From: Yoonia vestfoldensis
GTDB lineage: Bacteria > Pseudomonadota > Alphaproteobacteria > Rhodobacterales > Rhodobacteraceae
DNA: 64,000 nucleotides
Assembly (NCBI RefSeq): GCF_002158905.1
Contig: NZ_CP021431.1
Span: forward strand, 1,054,001 to 1,118,000
Direction of reading: 5' to 3'
Below the pieces are notes generated by a model, which was not told where the DNA came from, searched no databases, and saw nothing but the letters and a program-made list of their open reading frames with translations. Both the position numbers and the translations under genes were made by a program. Shown here piece after piece: positions 15,990 to 25,376 of the stretch. Each line of letters begins with the position of its first letter. The first letter of the stretch is position 1.

Positions 15990-17060
15990 ATGAGATATAA
16001 GACATTGAACTGCCTTTTGGTCGCAGGCTTGCTGTCCGGCGCTGCGGGGCTGGCACCGACAATCGCCTCAGCGCAGGACAAAGCCGCGCCAAGCGTCGCG
16101 CTCAGCAATGCTTTTCTGGGCAATGCATGGCGCCGCTCGATGATCACCGCCTTTGAAGAAGCCGCCACCGCCGCGCAGGCCGAGGGGCTGATCAGCGCCT
16201 TTCAGGTGGCAAATGCACCGGGCGAAAATTCCGCGACCGAGCAGATCGCCCAGCTCAAGGCGCTGTTGCTGGACCGGCCCGATATCTTGCTGGTCAATCC
16301 CGCATCCCCCACGGCGCTGAACCCGACATTGCAGCAGGCCTGCGATCTGGGCATCGTTGTTGCTGTTTTCGACAGTTCCACCGATCTGGATTGCGCCTAT
16401 GTCGTCACCAACAGCTTTGGCGATTGGGCGCGGCTGTCAACGCAGGCGGTGATTGATGGGATCGGCGGGGCGGGCAATGTGCTGCTGGCGCGCGGGGTGC
16501 AAGGCTCGCCGCCCGAGCTTGAAATGTATCAGGTCCAGATGGACTTGCTGGCGGCCAATCCCGCGGTCAAGGTCGTGGGCGAGCTGTTCACCTTTTGCGA
16601 CAGCGGCAAGGCGCAAGAGGCTATTCTGGGCATCATCGCCAGCCTGCCCGATGTCCAAGGCGTGATCGGCTGTGGCGAAGGGCTGGGCAGTGTGCAGGCG
16701 TTCCAGACCGCCGGGCGCGATATCCCGGTTGTGGCCTTTGCCCCCAGCGGGCGGGCGCTGGAATTCTGGGGCGCGGGCAATGGCGCGCCGGGTTCGGTGG
16801 CGGTAATGTCCGACCCCGGCCAAGGCGTGGCGGCGATGTTCACCGCGATCAGCGTTTATCATGGCGCAGAGGTGCCGCGCACCACGATCTTTCCGCCGGT
16901 GGTGGTCAGCGATGATGCGCGTGACGCATGGATCGCGGTCGTGGGCGATGATGAAATCGCGTCATGGCAATGGACCAAGGACCTTGTCGATGCCCAGATC
17001 GCGGCGAATATCAACGGCACTGTCGAAACCGCCGCCCTGCCACCGGTGCCGCAGCGCTAA
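15990..17060 (+). CDS. Periplasmic sugar-binding protein of a CUT2 (ribose-type) ABC importer
   Basis: A 356-residue type I periplasmic binding protein. A Sec signal (LLVAGLLSGAAGLAPTIASA, cleavage about residue 28) precedes a two-lobe RbsB-like fold with the characteristic AEQIAQLKALLLDRPDILLVNPASPTALNP-type segment, shown here in part as LDRPDILLVNPASP. It should capture apionate, apionolactone or apiose in the periplasm; the ligand is inferred from the cluster. ATG 15990 follows GGGAGGAATG. First gene of a run of six tightly packed plus-strand genes. Confidence 0.88.
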   Translation: MRYKTLNCLLVAGLLSGAAGLAPTIASAQDKAAPSVALSNAFLGNAWRRSMITAFEEAATAAQAEGLISAFQVANAPGENSATEQIAQLKALLLDRPDILLVNPASPTALNPTLQQACDLGIVVAVFDSSTDLDCAYVVTNSFGDWARLSTQAVIDGIGGAGNVLLARGVQGSPPELEMYQVQMDLLAANPAVKVVGELFTFCDSGKAQEAILGIIASLPDVQGVIGCGEGLGSVQAFQTAGRDIPVVAFAPSGRALEFWGAGNGAPGSVAVMSDPGQGVAAMFTAISVYHGAEVPRTTIFPPVVVSDDARDAWIAVVGDDEIASWQWTKDLVDAQIAANINGTVETAALPPVPQR

Positions 17061-17138
17061 GGTTTCCAAGAGAAATACCCAAAGGGGCCGGCTTGCGGTG
17101 CAGCTGGCCCCGATCCCTTGATGACAGGTGACAAAGTG

Positions 17139-18602
17139 ATGCCTTCAGACCATGCCATGCCCTTGATCCGCGTCTCGCAGGCGACCAAAAGTTACGGGGC
17201 CACGATCGCCCTGTCCGGTGTCACGCTAAATCTGTATCCGGGCGAGGTTCTGGGCATTGTCGGGCATAATGGCGCGGGCAAAAGCACCCTGATGCGCGCG
17301 CTTTGCGGCATTGAACGGCTAAGTTCGGGGTCAATTGAGGTCGCGCGCCATGACACATCTTTGCCCGGCCCTTATCCGGGGGTGCGCCTTGCCTATCAAG
17401 AAGGCTCGCTTGCGCCTGAATTGACGGTGCAGGAAAATATCTATCTGTCGGCCGCTGATTGGTTGCCGAAATGGCGCTGGCACGGGCCTGCGGCCAAGAT
17501 CGCGCGGGCGCAGCTGGATGCCATTTTCCCCGGCCATGGCATCAACCCCGCCGATTTCGTGGATGACCTGCCCTTGGCCGAGCGGCAAATGGTCGAAATC
17601 GCCCGCGCCACGATTACCAAGGATTTGCAGGTGCTTATTCTTGACGAGCCGACGGAATCGCTTAGCGGGAAGGCCGTTGACGATCTTTACGCCTATGTGC
17701 GCAAGTTGCGGGCGCAAAATCTTGCGGTCGTGTTGGTGTCGCATCGGCTCAAGGAAATCCTTGGGGTCTGTGACCGCGTGGCTGTTCTCAAGGACGGGGC
17801 CGTGGTCAGCACGCATCTGGCCCGCGATGTCACACAGCGTGATCTGTTCATGGCGATGGGCGGTGAGATCGCCGTGGCCCAGACTGGGGCAGAGGCCATC
17901 CGTGCCGATCTGGACCCCGCACGCCATGTCGCGGTCTATGTTCCGATGCAGGATATCGACGGCGCCGAAACGGATATCTATGCCCGCGCGGGCGAGGTGA
18001 TCGGCCTGACCGGGATCATCGGGCAGGGGCAGCAACAGGTTTTGGCGCGTCTGTGGAAAGGCGATGCGCGCGATGTCACGGTGGATGCCAAACGCGCCTA
18101 TGTCCCCGGCGACCGGCAAAGAGCGGGGATTTTCCCATTATGGACGGTTGGCGCGAACCTGACCCTGACCGCGCTGGGCGATCTGGCAAAACGCGGCCTG
18201 CGCCAGCCCGACAAAGAGGCGGCGCTGGTCCGCAAATGGGTGGATTTGCTCAAGGTGCGGGGCGGTGCTGCGGCGGCGATCACCGGCCTGTCCGGCGGCA
18301 ACCAGCAAAAGGTGATCGTGGCGCGGGCCTTTGCCTCTGGTGCGGATACGATCTTGTTGGATGATCCGTTTCGGGGCGTGGATATCCACACCAAATCGGA
18401 ATTGTATCAGCTGATCCGATCCGAGGCGCAGGCCGGCCGCACCATCGTGTGGTATTCCAGCGAAAATGCCGAGATGCGCCATTGCGACCGCGCCTATGTC
18501 TTGCGGGCAGGGCGTGTCGCGGCCGCGCTGCAAGGTGCCGATATCACCCAAGAACGCATCATTGCGATGTCATTTGCCGAAGCAAAAGGGTCTGCTGCAT
18601 GA
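17139..18602 (+). CDS. Sugar ABC transporter ATP-binding protein (two fused ATPase domains)
   Basis: A 487-residue RbsA/MglA-type protein with two nucleotide-binding domains. Domain 1 has Walker A GHNGAGKSTLM, signature LPLAERQMVEIARA and Walker B VLILDEPTESLSG. Domain 2 has a degenerate Walker A (GIIGQGQQQ), an intact signature LSGGNQQKVIVARA and ILLDDPFRGVD. A degenerate second site is normal for CUT2 importers. ATG 17139 is preferred because AGGTGA lies 8 bases upstream; ATG 17121 in the same frame lacks this. The end overlaps the next permease in an ATGA junction. Confidence 0.93.
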   Translation: MPSDHAMPLIRVSQATKSYGATIALSGVTLNLYPGEVLGIVGHNGAGKSTLMRALCGIERLSSGSIEVARHDTSLPGPYPGVRLAYQEGSLAPELTVQENIYLSAADWLPKWRWHGPAAKIARAQLDAIFPGHGINPADFVDDLPLAERQMVEIARATITKDLQVLILDEPTESLSGKAVDDLYAYVRKLRAQNLAVVLVSHRLKEILGVCDRVAVLKDGAVVSTHLARDVTQRDLFMAMGGEIAVAQTGAEAIRADLDPARHVAVYVPMQDIDGAETDIYARAGEVIGLTGIIGQGQQQVLARLWKGDARDVTVDAKRAYVPGDRQRAGIFPLWTVGANLTLTALGDLAKRGLRQPDKEAALVRKWVDLLKVRGGAAAAITGLSGGNQQKVIVARAFASGADTILLDDPFRGVDIHTKSELYQLIRSEAQAGRTIVWYSSENAEMRHCDRAYVLRAGRVAAALQGADITQERIIAMSFAEAKGSAA

Positions 18603-19582
18603 ATCTGACCGGCACCATTCCCAAGATCAGCGCATATGCGCGCGCCTTGCCCAAAGGGGCGTTGCGGCGCAATCTGCCGGGTCTTTTGACCTTTGTGGCC
18701 ATGATCGCGATCTTGATCATCTGCGGCATGATCCAGCCGCTGATCTGGTCGCAATTCGGCTTTACCCTGATCCTGTCGCCGATTGTCGCGCTGGCCATCG
18801 GGGCCATGGCGCAGATGGTGATCATGAGTATCGGTGACATCGACCTGAGCATCGGCTTTTTCATCGGCATGGTCACGGCGATCAGTGCAACGCTGCTGCG
18901 CGATGCGCCGCTGCTGGGGGTTTTGGCGCTTTTGGCCAGCATTCTGGGCTATGCGCTGCTGGGCGCGCTGGTCGCGCTGCGCGCGGTGCCGTCGCTGATT
19001 GCCACTTTGGGGGCGTCGTTCATCTGGCTGGGACTGGGGCTTTTTGCCTTGCCGGTGCCGGGCGGGGCGGCACCTGGCTGGCTTGCAGCCTATGCGGCCT
19101 GGTCGCCGCCTTTGGGCCTTCCGACCCCGATCATCACGATGCTTGTAGTGACGGCAATCACATGGGTGATCATGCAAAAGACGCGATTGGGCGTGAATTT
19201 CCGCGTGCTTGGCAGCAATCCCGTGGCGTTGGTGCGCGCCGGTAAATCACCGCTGGTCACACGGATGCAGGCCTATGCCATGGTCGCTGTGATGGGCGTT
19301 GTGTCGGGGCTGATGCTGACTGCGGAAATCGGCAGTGGCGATGTGAATGCAGTGCCCGGCTATACGCTGACCACCATCGCCGCGGTGATCCTGGGCGGCG
19401 GCATGTTCACCGGTGGCCGCGCGGTGGCTTGGGGCGCGCTTTGCGGGGCGATCACCCTTGGTTTGCTGACCGTTTTGCTGACGCTGCTCAAGCTGTCGTC
19501 GCATTTGCAGCCTGCTGTGCAAGCCTTCATCGTGATCGCGGTGCTGGCGGGGCGTCTTTTGGTAGATCGGAAAATCAGATGA
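18599..19582 (+). CDS. Sugar ABC transporter permease (RbsC-like), first subunit
   Basis: A 327-residue membrane protein of the BPD_transp_2 family with about nine helices, including the MVIMSIGDIDLSIGF segment that corresponds to the GGIDLSVG signature of RbsC-type permeases, and ILGGGMFTGGRAVAWGALCGA near the C-terminus. It starts at the ATG overlapping the stop of the ATPase gene and ends in an ATGA overlap with the second permease, implying a heterodimeric channel. Confidence 0.93.
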   Translation: MNLTGTIPKISAYARALPKGALRRNLPGLLTFVAMIAILIICGMIQPLIWSQFGFTLILSPIVALAIGAMAQMVIMSIGDIDLSIGFFIGMVTAISATLLRDAPLLGVLALLASILGYALLGALVALRAVPSLIATLGASFIWLGLGLFALPVPGGAAPGWLAAYAAWSPPLGLPTPIITMLVVTAITWVIMQKTRLGVNFRVLGSNPVALVRAGKSPLVTRMQAYAMVAVMGVVSGLMLTAEIGSGDVNAVPGYTLTTIAAVILGGGMFTGGRAVAWGALCGAITLGLLTVLLTLLKLSSHLQPAVQAFIVIAVLAGRLLVDRKIR

Positions 19583-20565
19583 AACAGCTGACCCTGACGA
19601 CAGTTCCGCCCTGGACTTGGTCCTTTGTGGCCGCGGGGATCGTTTTCGTGCTCAGCGTGATGGTCAGCGATGGTGGCGGGATGCAGACCCTGACGCTGGC
19701 CTTGATGGTCGCGCCTTATCTTGTGCTGGTCGGGCTGGGCCAGATGCTGGTGATGAGCACCGGACCCGGCAATATCGACGTATCCGTCGCCAAGGTGTTT
19801 TCGCTGGGCGGCCTGCTGTCGGTCGCTGTCAGCGAAGCGACCGGGTCCTGGGTCTTGGGGCTGTCGGCCGCCGTGGCCAGCGGGCTGGCGCTGGGCGCGG
19901 TCAGCGTGATCAGTATCCTGTTGATCCGGATTCCGCCCATCGTCGCGACGCTGGCGACCAGCCTGATCGCCTCGGCGCTGTCACTGACGCTGGCAAAGGG
20001 GTTTCAAGGCTCGGCCGATCCCGTGTTGAAAAGCTTTCTGAACTTTGCGCCCTTTGGCGTGCCGGCCTTTGCTCTGGCCGTGCTGATCTTGACGATCTTG
20101 ATCTCTTTCATACTGACATCCACGACCTGGGGGATGCGGATGCTGGCCTTTGGCCAAGCGGCGCGCGCGGCGGAATATGCGGGCATCAGGTCGCGGAATA
20201 TCATCGCTGTCGTCTATCTCAGCTGCGGCGCGCTGGCGGGGCTGGCCGGGGCTTTGCGTGCGGCCTTTTCGGCGCCCAATGTCGAATTGGGCAATGATTA
20301 CCTGCTGGATTCCATTGCGGTGGTGGTGATCGGCGGAACCCTGATCACCGGCGGGCGCGCGGTGCCTGCGGGGGTCTGGGGCGGGGCCTTGTTCTTTATC
20401 CTGCTCGATGGCCTGCTGAACCTGATCGGATGGAGCTTTGCAGGTCAGAATGTGCTGAAGGGATGTCTGGTGCTGTCAGTGCTGTTCCTGGCCAGCGGCG
20501 CGCCCTTGCTGCCGCCGCGCGCGCCCAAGGCCGGCACGCCCCCATCCCCGCCAAAGACGGGCTAG
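19579..20565 (+). CDS. Sugar ABC transporter permease (RbsC-like), second subunit
   Basis: A 328-residue partner permease, again BPD_transp_2, with LVMSTGPGNIDVSVAKVFSLGG in the signature position and VVIGGTLITGGRAVPAGVWGGA near the end. Two different permease genes instead of one are common in pentose and apiose-type CUT2 systems. The start overlaps the first permease (ATGA) and the lactonase-like gene follows three bases after its stop. Confidence 0.93.
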   Translation: MKQLTLTTVPPWTWSFVAAGIVFVLSVMVSDGGGMQTLTLALMVAPYLVLVGLGQMLVMSTGPGNIDVSVAKVFSLGGLLSVAVSEATGSWVLGLSAAVASGLALGAVSVISILLIRIPPIVATLATSLIASALSLTLAKGFQGSADPVLKSFLNFAPFGVPAFALAVLILTILISFILTSTTWGMRMLAFGQAARAAEYAGIRSRNIIAVVYLSCGALAGLAGALRAAFSAPNVELGNDYLLDSIAVVVIGGTLITGGRAVPAGVWGGALFFILLDGLLNLIGWSFAGQNVLKGCLVLSVLFLASGAPLLPPRAPKAGTPPSPPKTG

Positions 20566-20568
20566 CCA

Positions 20569-21510
20569 ATGGCATCGGCCCGTCTGACAGAAACGATCAT
20601 TGGCCTGCAAGGTCTGGTGCGCGCCACAGCGCCATTAGAGATCGTCGCCCAAGGGTCGATCTGGGCCGAAGGCCCTTTGTGGATACCCGCGCGCGGCTGC
20701 CTGCGCTGGAGCGATATCCCCAATAACCGCATCCGCGAATATGAACCCGCCAGCGGGCTGGTGCGCGATTATGCCACTGACGCCGGTTTCGCCAATGGCC
20801 GCGCGCTGGATGTGGATGGCAGCGTGGTGCAATGCTCGCATGGGCGGCGGCGGATAGAGCGCGACCGAGGCGGTCTGGTCAGCGCGATTGTCGATGAATG
20901 GCAGGGGGTGCGGCTGAATTCCCCCAATGACGTGGTGATCGCGCCCGACGGGGCGATCTGGTTCACCGATCCGGCCTATGGCATCACCGAACCGCGCGAA
21001 GGCTATCCCGGACGGCGTGAATATGGCGATCATTATGTGTTTCGCTATGACCAGACCACCGGCGAGACAGCGCCCGTCGTGATCGATGTCGAAGAACCCA
21101 ACGGGCTGGGGTTCTCGCCCGATGGCGCGCTGTTCTATGTGGCGGATTCGTCATCGGTGCGCAAACCGCCGGGTGTCGGCAATGCGCATATCCGGGTCTA
21201 TGACGTCCAAGGCGGGGCGCGGTGCAAAAATGGCCGGGTCTTTGCGCGGATTGACCAGGGTTTTCCCGATGGGTTCGCGGTGGATGCTTTGGGCAATATC
21301 TGGTCGTCCAGCGCGGTCGGGGTGATCGTCTTTGATCCGGGCGGCGCGGAATTGGGGCGGGTCATTGTGCCGGAACTGACCGGCAATCTGTGTTTTGGCG
21401 GGCCGGATGGCCATGATCTTTATATCGCGGCCAGCACCAGCCTTTACCGGATCCGCACGCAGACCCATGCGGCCTGGCCACAGGGCCTTGCGGCGGGAAA
21501 GGGCGCATGA
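20569..21510 (+). CDS. SMP-30/gluconolactonase family lactonase
   Basis: A 313-residue six-bladed propeller hydrolase. The metal-binding residues of the family are in place: Glu in IWAEGPLW, Asn in LNSPNDVVI, Asn in EEPNGLGFSPDG and Asp in PDGFAVDALG. Such enzymes open sugar-acid lactones with a Ca or Zn ion. In this cluster the natural substrate would be an apionolactone or a related lactone. It is odd that a second, unrelated lactonase (apnL) overlaps it; one may act on a different stereoisomer or ring form. Confidence 0.88.
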   Translation: MASARLTETIIGLQGLVRATAPLEIVAQGSIWAEGPLWIPARGCLRWSDIPNNRIREYEPASGLVRDYATDAGFANGRALDVDGSVVQCSHGRRRIERDRGGLVSAIVDEWQGVRLNSPNDVVIAPDGAIWFTDPAYGITEPREGYPGRREYGDHYVFRYDQTTGETAPVVIDVEEPNGLGFSPDGALFYVADSSSVRKPPGVGNAHIRVYDVQGGARCKNGRVFARIDQGFPDGFAVDALGNIWSSSAVGVIVFDPGGAELGRVIVPELTGNLCFGGPDGHDLYIAASTSLYRIRTQTHAAWPQGLAAGKGA

Positions 21511-23246
21511 ATACGGCAATGGATCTTTATGGCACCGATGAACCACCCGCGCCGCGTGTCAGTTACCGCTGCGGGCCATGGGCCTTTACGCTTGAGGAAG
21601 GTGCCCTGCGCCACATCACGCTGCAGGGTGTCGAGGCCATTCGCGGCATTGCCTTTGTGGTGCGCGACCGCGATTGGGGCACGCTGGTCCCGCAGATCGA
21701 CCAGATGCAGATCACCCATGATCAGGCCGGTCTGACCCTGTCTTATGATGCCACCTATGCCAGCGGTGCGGCGCGGCTGGACATGCAGATCGTGATTGCG
21801 CTGACCGCGCAGATGCTGTCGGTATCGGCCGAAGGTCATGCCACTGGCCCGTTTGAAACCAACCGCGCGGGGTTTAGCGTGCTGCACCCGATTGCCGATG
21901 TCGCAGGCCAGCCGGTGCAGGTGACCCATGGGGACGGCACGCAAACCAACAGCATCTGGCCTGACCTGATCGCGCCTTGGCAGCCGTTCATGGATATCGC
22001 CGCGCTGACGCATGGCGTGGGCAAGGCCGCGCTGACCTGCCGGTTGCAGGGCGATATATTCGAGATGGAGGATCAGCGCCAATGGGGGGATGCGTCTTTC
22101 AAGACCTATAACCGGCCGCTGGCAGCCCCTTGGCCCTATATGCTGGAAGACGGGGACAGGCTTTGCCAATCGGTGGAATTGACATGGGCAGCCCGTGACG
22201 CGCCCAAAATCCCGCCCCGCCCAATGGCCAGAACCGCCGTGACCTTTCCCGATATGGCGCTGCTGGTCACGCCGCAGGACGCGCGGCGCTTGGCGGCCAA
22301 CCCCGCCGATATCCGCGCGGTAAACCCGCAACGGCTTTTGTGTCATCTGGATGCGACAGCGGGCGATGTGCCAGCGCAATATGACGCCTTTGCACAGGCG
22401 CAGCGGGCCTGTCCGGACCGGATCTTTGATCTGGAACTGATCTATGCGGGCGACGCCGATCCCGCGCCTGCGCTGATGGTGCTGGCCGCCCAGATGCGCG
22501 ACAGCGGATTTGCCCCTGCCAGTCTGCTTGTTTGCCCCGCCGAGGACCGGCAATCGACGCCGCCGGGGTCTGCTTGGCCTGCTTGCGCGCCGCTGGCGCA
22601 GATCCATGATGCGGCCGCTGCTGCCTTTCCCGATCTGTTGCGCGGTGGTGGGATGGTCAGTTTCTTTCCCGAGCTGAACCGCAAACGCCCGCCGGTGGAC
22701 AGGCTGGGCTTTGTCAGCCACGGGCTTTGCCCGATCGTGCATGCGGCGGATGATCTGTCGGTGATGGAAACATTGCAAGCGATCCCGGATATCACCGCTT
22801 CGGCCCGCGCGTTCATCAGCGACAAAGATTATCGGATCGGCCCCGCGACATTGGCGATGCGCCAAAATCCCTATGGCACAAGCTGCATCGCGAACCCCGG
22901 CGGCAAGCGGCTTTGCATGACCGATGACGACCCGCGCCACCGCGCGCAATTCGGGGCGGCCTATGCAATCGGGCTGGCCACGGCTTTGGTGCCTGCGGGC
23001 ATTTCCGTCTGGTGCCCCGCAGCGCTATATGGTCCGCGCGGCGTGATTGCAGACAGGGGGCGCTGGCCGATCCAGGCGGCGCTGAACGCGCTGGGCTGGC
23101 TTGCGGGGCAGCCGGTCCATCGCGCCACGATCCGCGATGGCGTGGCTGATCTGCATTGTGGCGAGCTGCATATCATCGCCAATCTGACCGCCCGCCGCCA
23201 TGGCCGGCTTGGTCCCTATGATTGGACCAGCCTGTCATCGCCATGA
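21507..23246 (+). CDS. apnL: D-apionate lactonase
   Basis: A 579-residue protein of the ApnL family, which hydrolyses D-apionolactone to D-apionate. Recognisable segments are LYGTDEPPAPR at the N-terminus, VVRDRDWGTLVPQI, DIFEMEDQRQWGDASFKTYNRPLAAPWPY, here noted as IFEMEDQRQWGDASFKTY, and a C-terminal TIM-barrel-like half with ELIYAGDADP and FPELNRKRPP. The assignment is by recall of the family plus context (oiaK, apnO, RuBisCO-like protein). Its ATG overlaps the stop of the SMP-30 gene and its own stop overlaps an in-frame ATG of the regulator gene. Confidence 0.82.
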   Translation: MNTAMDLYGTDEPPAPRVSYRCGPWAFTLEEGALRHITLQGVEAIRGIAFVVRDRDWGTLVPQIDQMQITHDQAGLTLSYDATYASGAARLDMQIVIALTAQMLSVSAEGHATGPFETNRAGFSVLHPIADVAGQPVQVTHGDGTQTNSIWPDLIAPWQPFMDIAALTHGVGKAALTCRLQGDIFEMEDQRQWGDASFKTYNRPLAAPWPYMLEDGDRLCQSVELTWAARDAPKIPPRPMARTAVTFPDMALLVTPQDARRLAANPADIRAVNPQRLLCHLDATAGDVPAQYDAFAQAQRACPDRIFDLELIYAGDADPAPALMVLAAQMRDSGFAPASLLVCPAEDRQSTPPGSAWPACAPLAQIHDAAAAAFPDLLRGGGMVSFFPELNRKRPPVDRLGFVSHGLCPIVHAADDLSVMETLQAIPDITASARAFISDKDYRIGPATLAMRQNPYGTSCIANPGGKRLCMTDDDPRHRAQFGAAYAIGLATALVPAGISVWCPAALYGPRGVIADRGRWPIQAALNALGWLAGQPVHRATIRDGVADLHCGELHIIANLTARRHGRLGPYDWTSLSSP

Positions 23247-23320
23247 CAGAGTGGATGTCTGCTGTTGAGCATGTCATACCTGTGACGCAGCCCGATAAAG
23301 CCAGAAAAGGACGCGCAACC

Positions 23321-24061
23321 ATGCCGGACAAGATGCATAACATCAGCATTGATGCCCCGATCATCCGCCAAAAGCTGTCTGATCAGGTCTTTGACCGGCT
23401 TTGGGCCATGGTGCAATCGGGCGAATTATCCCCCGGTGATACGGTGCCGTCCGAACGCGCCTTGATGGAACGCTTTGGCGTCGGGCGTCCCGCCGTGCGC
23501 GAGGCGCTGCAATCCATGGCCAATAAGGGCTTGATTTCGATCTCGCATGGCGAGCGCAGCAAGGTCAATAAACTGACCGCTGGCATCGCCTTTGATCAGG
23601 TCGATGACATTGCGAAATTGCTGCTGTCCAGCGAGCCGTCGAACCTCGAAAACCTCAAGCAGCTGCGCAATATCCTCGAGCTTGGATCGATCAAGATCGC
23701 CGCACAGAATTGCACGCCCGGTGATATCACCGCGCTGCGCGCTTTGGTCGAGACCCAACGCAGCAATCTGGGGCAGGACAAGGCCTTTATCGAGGCGGAT
23801 ATCGCCTTTCATGTGGCGATTGCCGGCATGACCGGCAATCCTTTGATCCAGGCGGTGACGCAGGCGATGCTGTCGTGGCTGTCGGTCTATTATAAACCCG
23901 TGCTGCATTGGTCGGGCCGCGAAGACACGACCCTGCGCGAACATGCGGGCATAATCGACCGTATGGAAAAGCACGACATTGCGGGTGCGGTATCGCTTTT
24001 GGGTGATCACCTCAACCGCTCTGGCCCTTTATACGAACCCAATCAGGGCACAATGCCATAG
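23321..24061 (+). CDS. FCD-domain GntR-family transcriptional regulator of the apionate cluster
   Basis: A 246-residue regulator with an N-terminal winged helix (PSERALMERFGVGRPAVREALQ) and a C-terminal FCD ligand domain whose metal-binding residues appear in EADIAFHVAIAG, REHAGIIDRM and LLGDHLNRS. FCD regulators usually bind a sugar acid and release DNA. ATG 23321 follows AAAAGGA and puts the helix-turn-helix at the usual distance from the N-terminus; ATG 23243, overlapping the apnL stop, is an alternative. It likely controls the oiaK/apnO divergent promoter, where a TGG-N14-CCA dyad is visible. Confidence 0.9.
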   Translation: MPDKMHNISIDAPIIRQKLSDQVFDRLWAMVQSGELSPGDTVPSERALMERFGVGRPAVREALQSMANKGLISISHGERSKVNKLTAGIAFDQVDDIAKLLLSSEPSNLENLKQLRNILELGSIKIAAQNCTPGDITALRALVETQRSNLGQDKAFIEADIAFHVAIAGMTGNPLIQAVTQAMLSWLSVYYKPVLHWSGREDTTLREHAGIIDRMEKHDIAGAVSLLGDHLNRSGPLYEPNQGTMP

Positions 24062-24108
24062 GCTGCACAACCTGATCGGGGTCCAGAGGCGGGGCGTTCA
24101 GGCGGGCG

Positions 24109-25353
24109 TTATTGGGTCTGATCCCAGGGGCGGTCACCGGCGGCATCCTTGACGCGGGTGGGCAAGCCCATATTGTCAAGCAGGGTGAACAGCGGCTTGG
24201 GGTCCAATTGCTCGACATTGACCATGGTGCCCAGATCATAGGTGCCATCCGCGACCAACATCGCCATGGCCACGGGCGGGACACCGGCAGTATAGGAAAT
24301 GCCCTGGCTGCCAACCTCGGTATAGGCGTCCTTGTGATCGGCGACATTATAAACGAACACCTCGACCTCTTGGCCGTTGCGGGTGCCTTTTACCAGATCA
24401 CCGATGCAGGTCTTGCCGGTGTAATCGGGCGCAAGGCTGGACGGGTCGGGCAGCACCGCCTTGACAACCTTTAGCGGCACGACCTCCAGCCCTTCGGCGG
24501 TGGTCACGGGCTGTTCCGACAACAGGCCAAGGTTTTGCAGCACGGTGAACACATTGATATAATGATCGCCAAAGCCCATCCAGAACCGGACGTCTGCCTG
24601 CGGATAATGATGGGCCAGCGAATGGACCTCGTCATGGCCGGACATATAGGCCTTTTGCTTGCCCACGACGGGCAGATCCCATTCGCGGCCGATTTCGAAC
24701 ATCTTGTTTTCCTGCCAGGCCCCTTGCTGCCAGCTGTAGACCGTGCCGGTGAATTCGCGGAAATTGATCTCGGGGTCGAAATTGGTCGAGAAATAGCGGC
24801 CATGGCTGCCCGCGTTTATATCGACGATATCGATGGATGTGACCTCATCCATGAATTCATCCACCGCGAAACGGGCAAAGGCATTGACCATCCCCGGATC
24901 GAAACCCGCCCCCAGGATCGCGGTCACACCGGCGGCGGCACAGGCGTCGCGGCGTTTCCATTCGTAATTGCCATACCATGGCGGGGTTTCGCAGATCTTG
25001 GTGGGGTCTTCGTGAATCGCCGTGTCGATATAGGCGGCACCGGTCTGGATACAGGCCTCCAGCACGGTCATATTGACGAAAGGCGAGCCGACATTGATCA
25101 CGATCTGTGCGCCGGTCTTGCCGATCAAGGCCGCAACGGCGGCGCTGTCCATGCCGTCAACGGCATGCGCGTCGAACAGGCCCGGCTGTTTCATCGCGTT
25201 TTTTTCATGCACAGAGGCAATGATCGCATCGCATTTCGCGCGGGTCCGGCTGGCAATATGCAGATCGCCCAGAATATCGTTGTTCTGTGCGCATTTATGC
25301 GCCACGACCTGAGCGACGCCACCGGCACCAATGATAAGAACATTGCGTTTCAT
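24109..25353 (-). CDS. Carboxynorspermidine/carboxyspermidine dehydrogenase (saccharopine dehydrogenase family)
   Basis: A 414-residue NADPH-dependent enzyme that condenses aspartate semialdehyde with a diamine (putrescine or diaminopropane) to give carboxyspermidine or carboxynorspermidine. Visible features are the N-terminal LIIGAGGVAQVVAHKCAQ nucleotide loop, VINVGSPFVNMTVLEACI, GAGFDPGMVNAFARFA and DINAGSHGRYFSTNFDPEINFRE. The next gene upstream on the same strand encodes the matching decarboxylase, 23 bases away. Together they form the SAM-independent route to spermidine typical of many alphaproteobacteria. Confidence 0.93.
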   Translation of the reverse strand: MKRNVLIIGAGGVAQVVAHKCAQNNDILGDLHIASRTRAKCDAIIASVHEKNAMKQPGLFDAHAVDGMDSAAVAALIGKTGAQIVINVGSPFVNMTVLEACIQTGAAYIDTAIHEDPTKICETPPWYGNYEWKRRDACAAAGVTAILGAGFDPGMVNAFARFAVDEFMDEVTSIDIVDINAGSHGRYFSTNFDPEINFREFTGTVYSWQQGAWQENKMFEIGREWDLPVVGKQKAYMSGHDEVHSLAHHYPQADVRFWMGFGDHYINVFTVLQNLGLLSEQPVTTAEGLEVVPLKVVKAVLPDPSSLAPDYTGKTCIGDLVKGTRNGQEVEVFVYNVADHKDAYTEVGSQGISYTAGVPPVAMAMLVADGTYDLGTMVNVEQLDPKPLFTLLDNMGLPTRVKDAAGDRPWDQTQ

Positions 25354-25376
25354 CTGCGAGAACCTTTCTTGATCAG

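Noticed and set aside
15787..15993. 68-codon plus-strand frame between apnO and the binding-protein gene
   Set aside because: Basic, proline-rich composition without family resemblance; it reads through the leader and ends in the next start codon.
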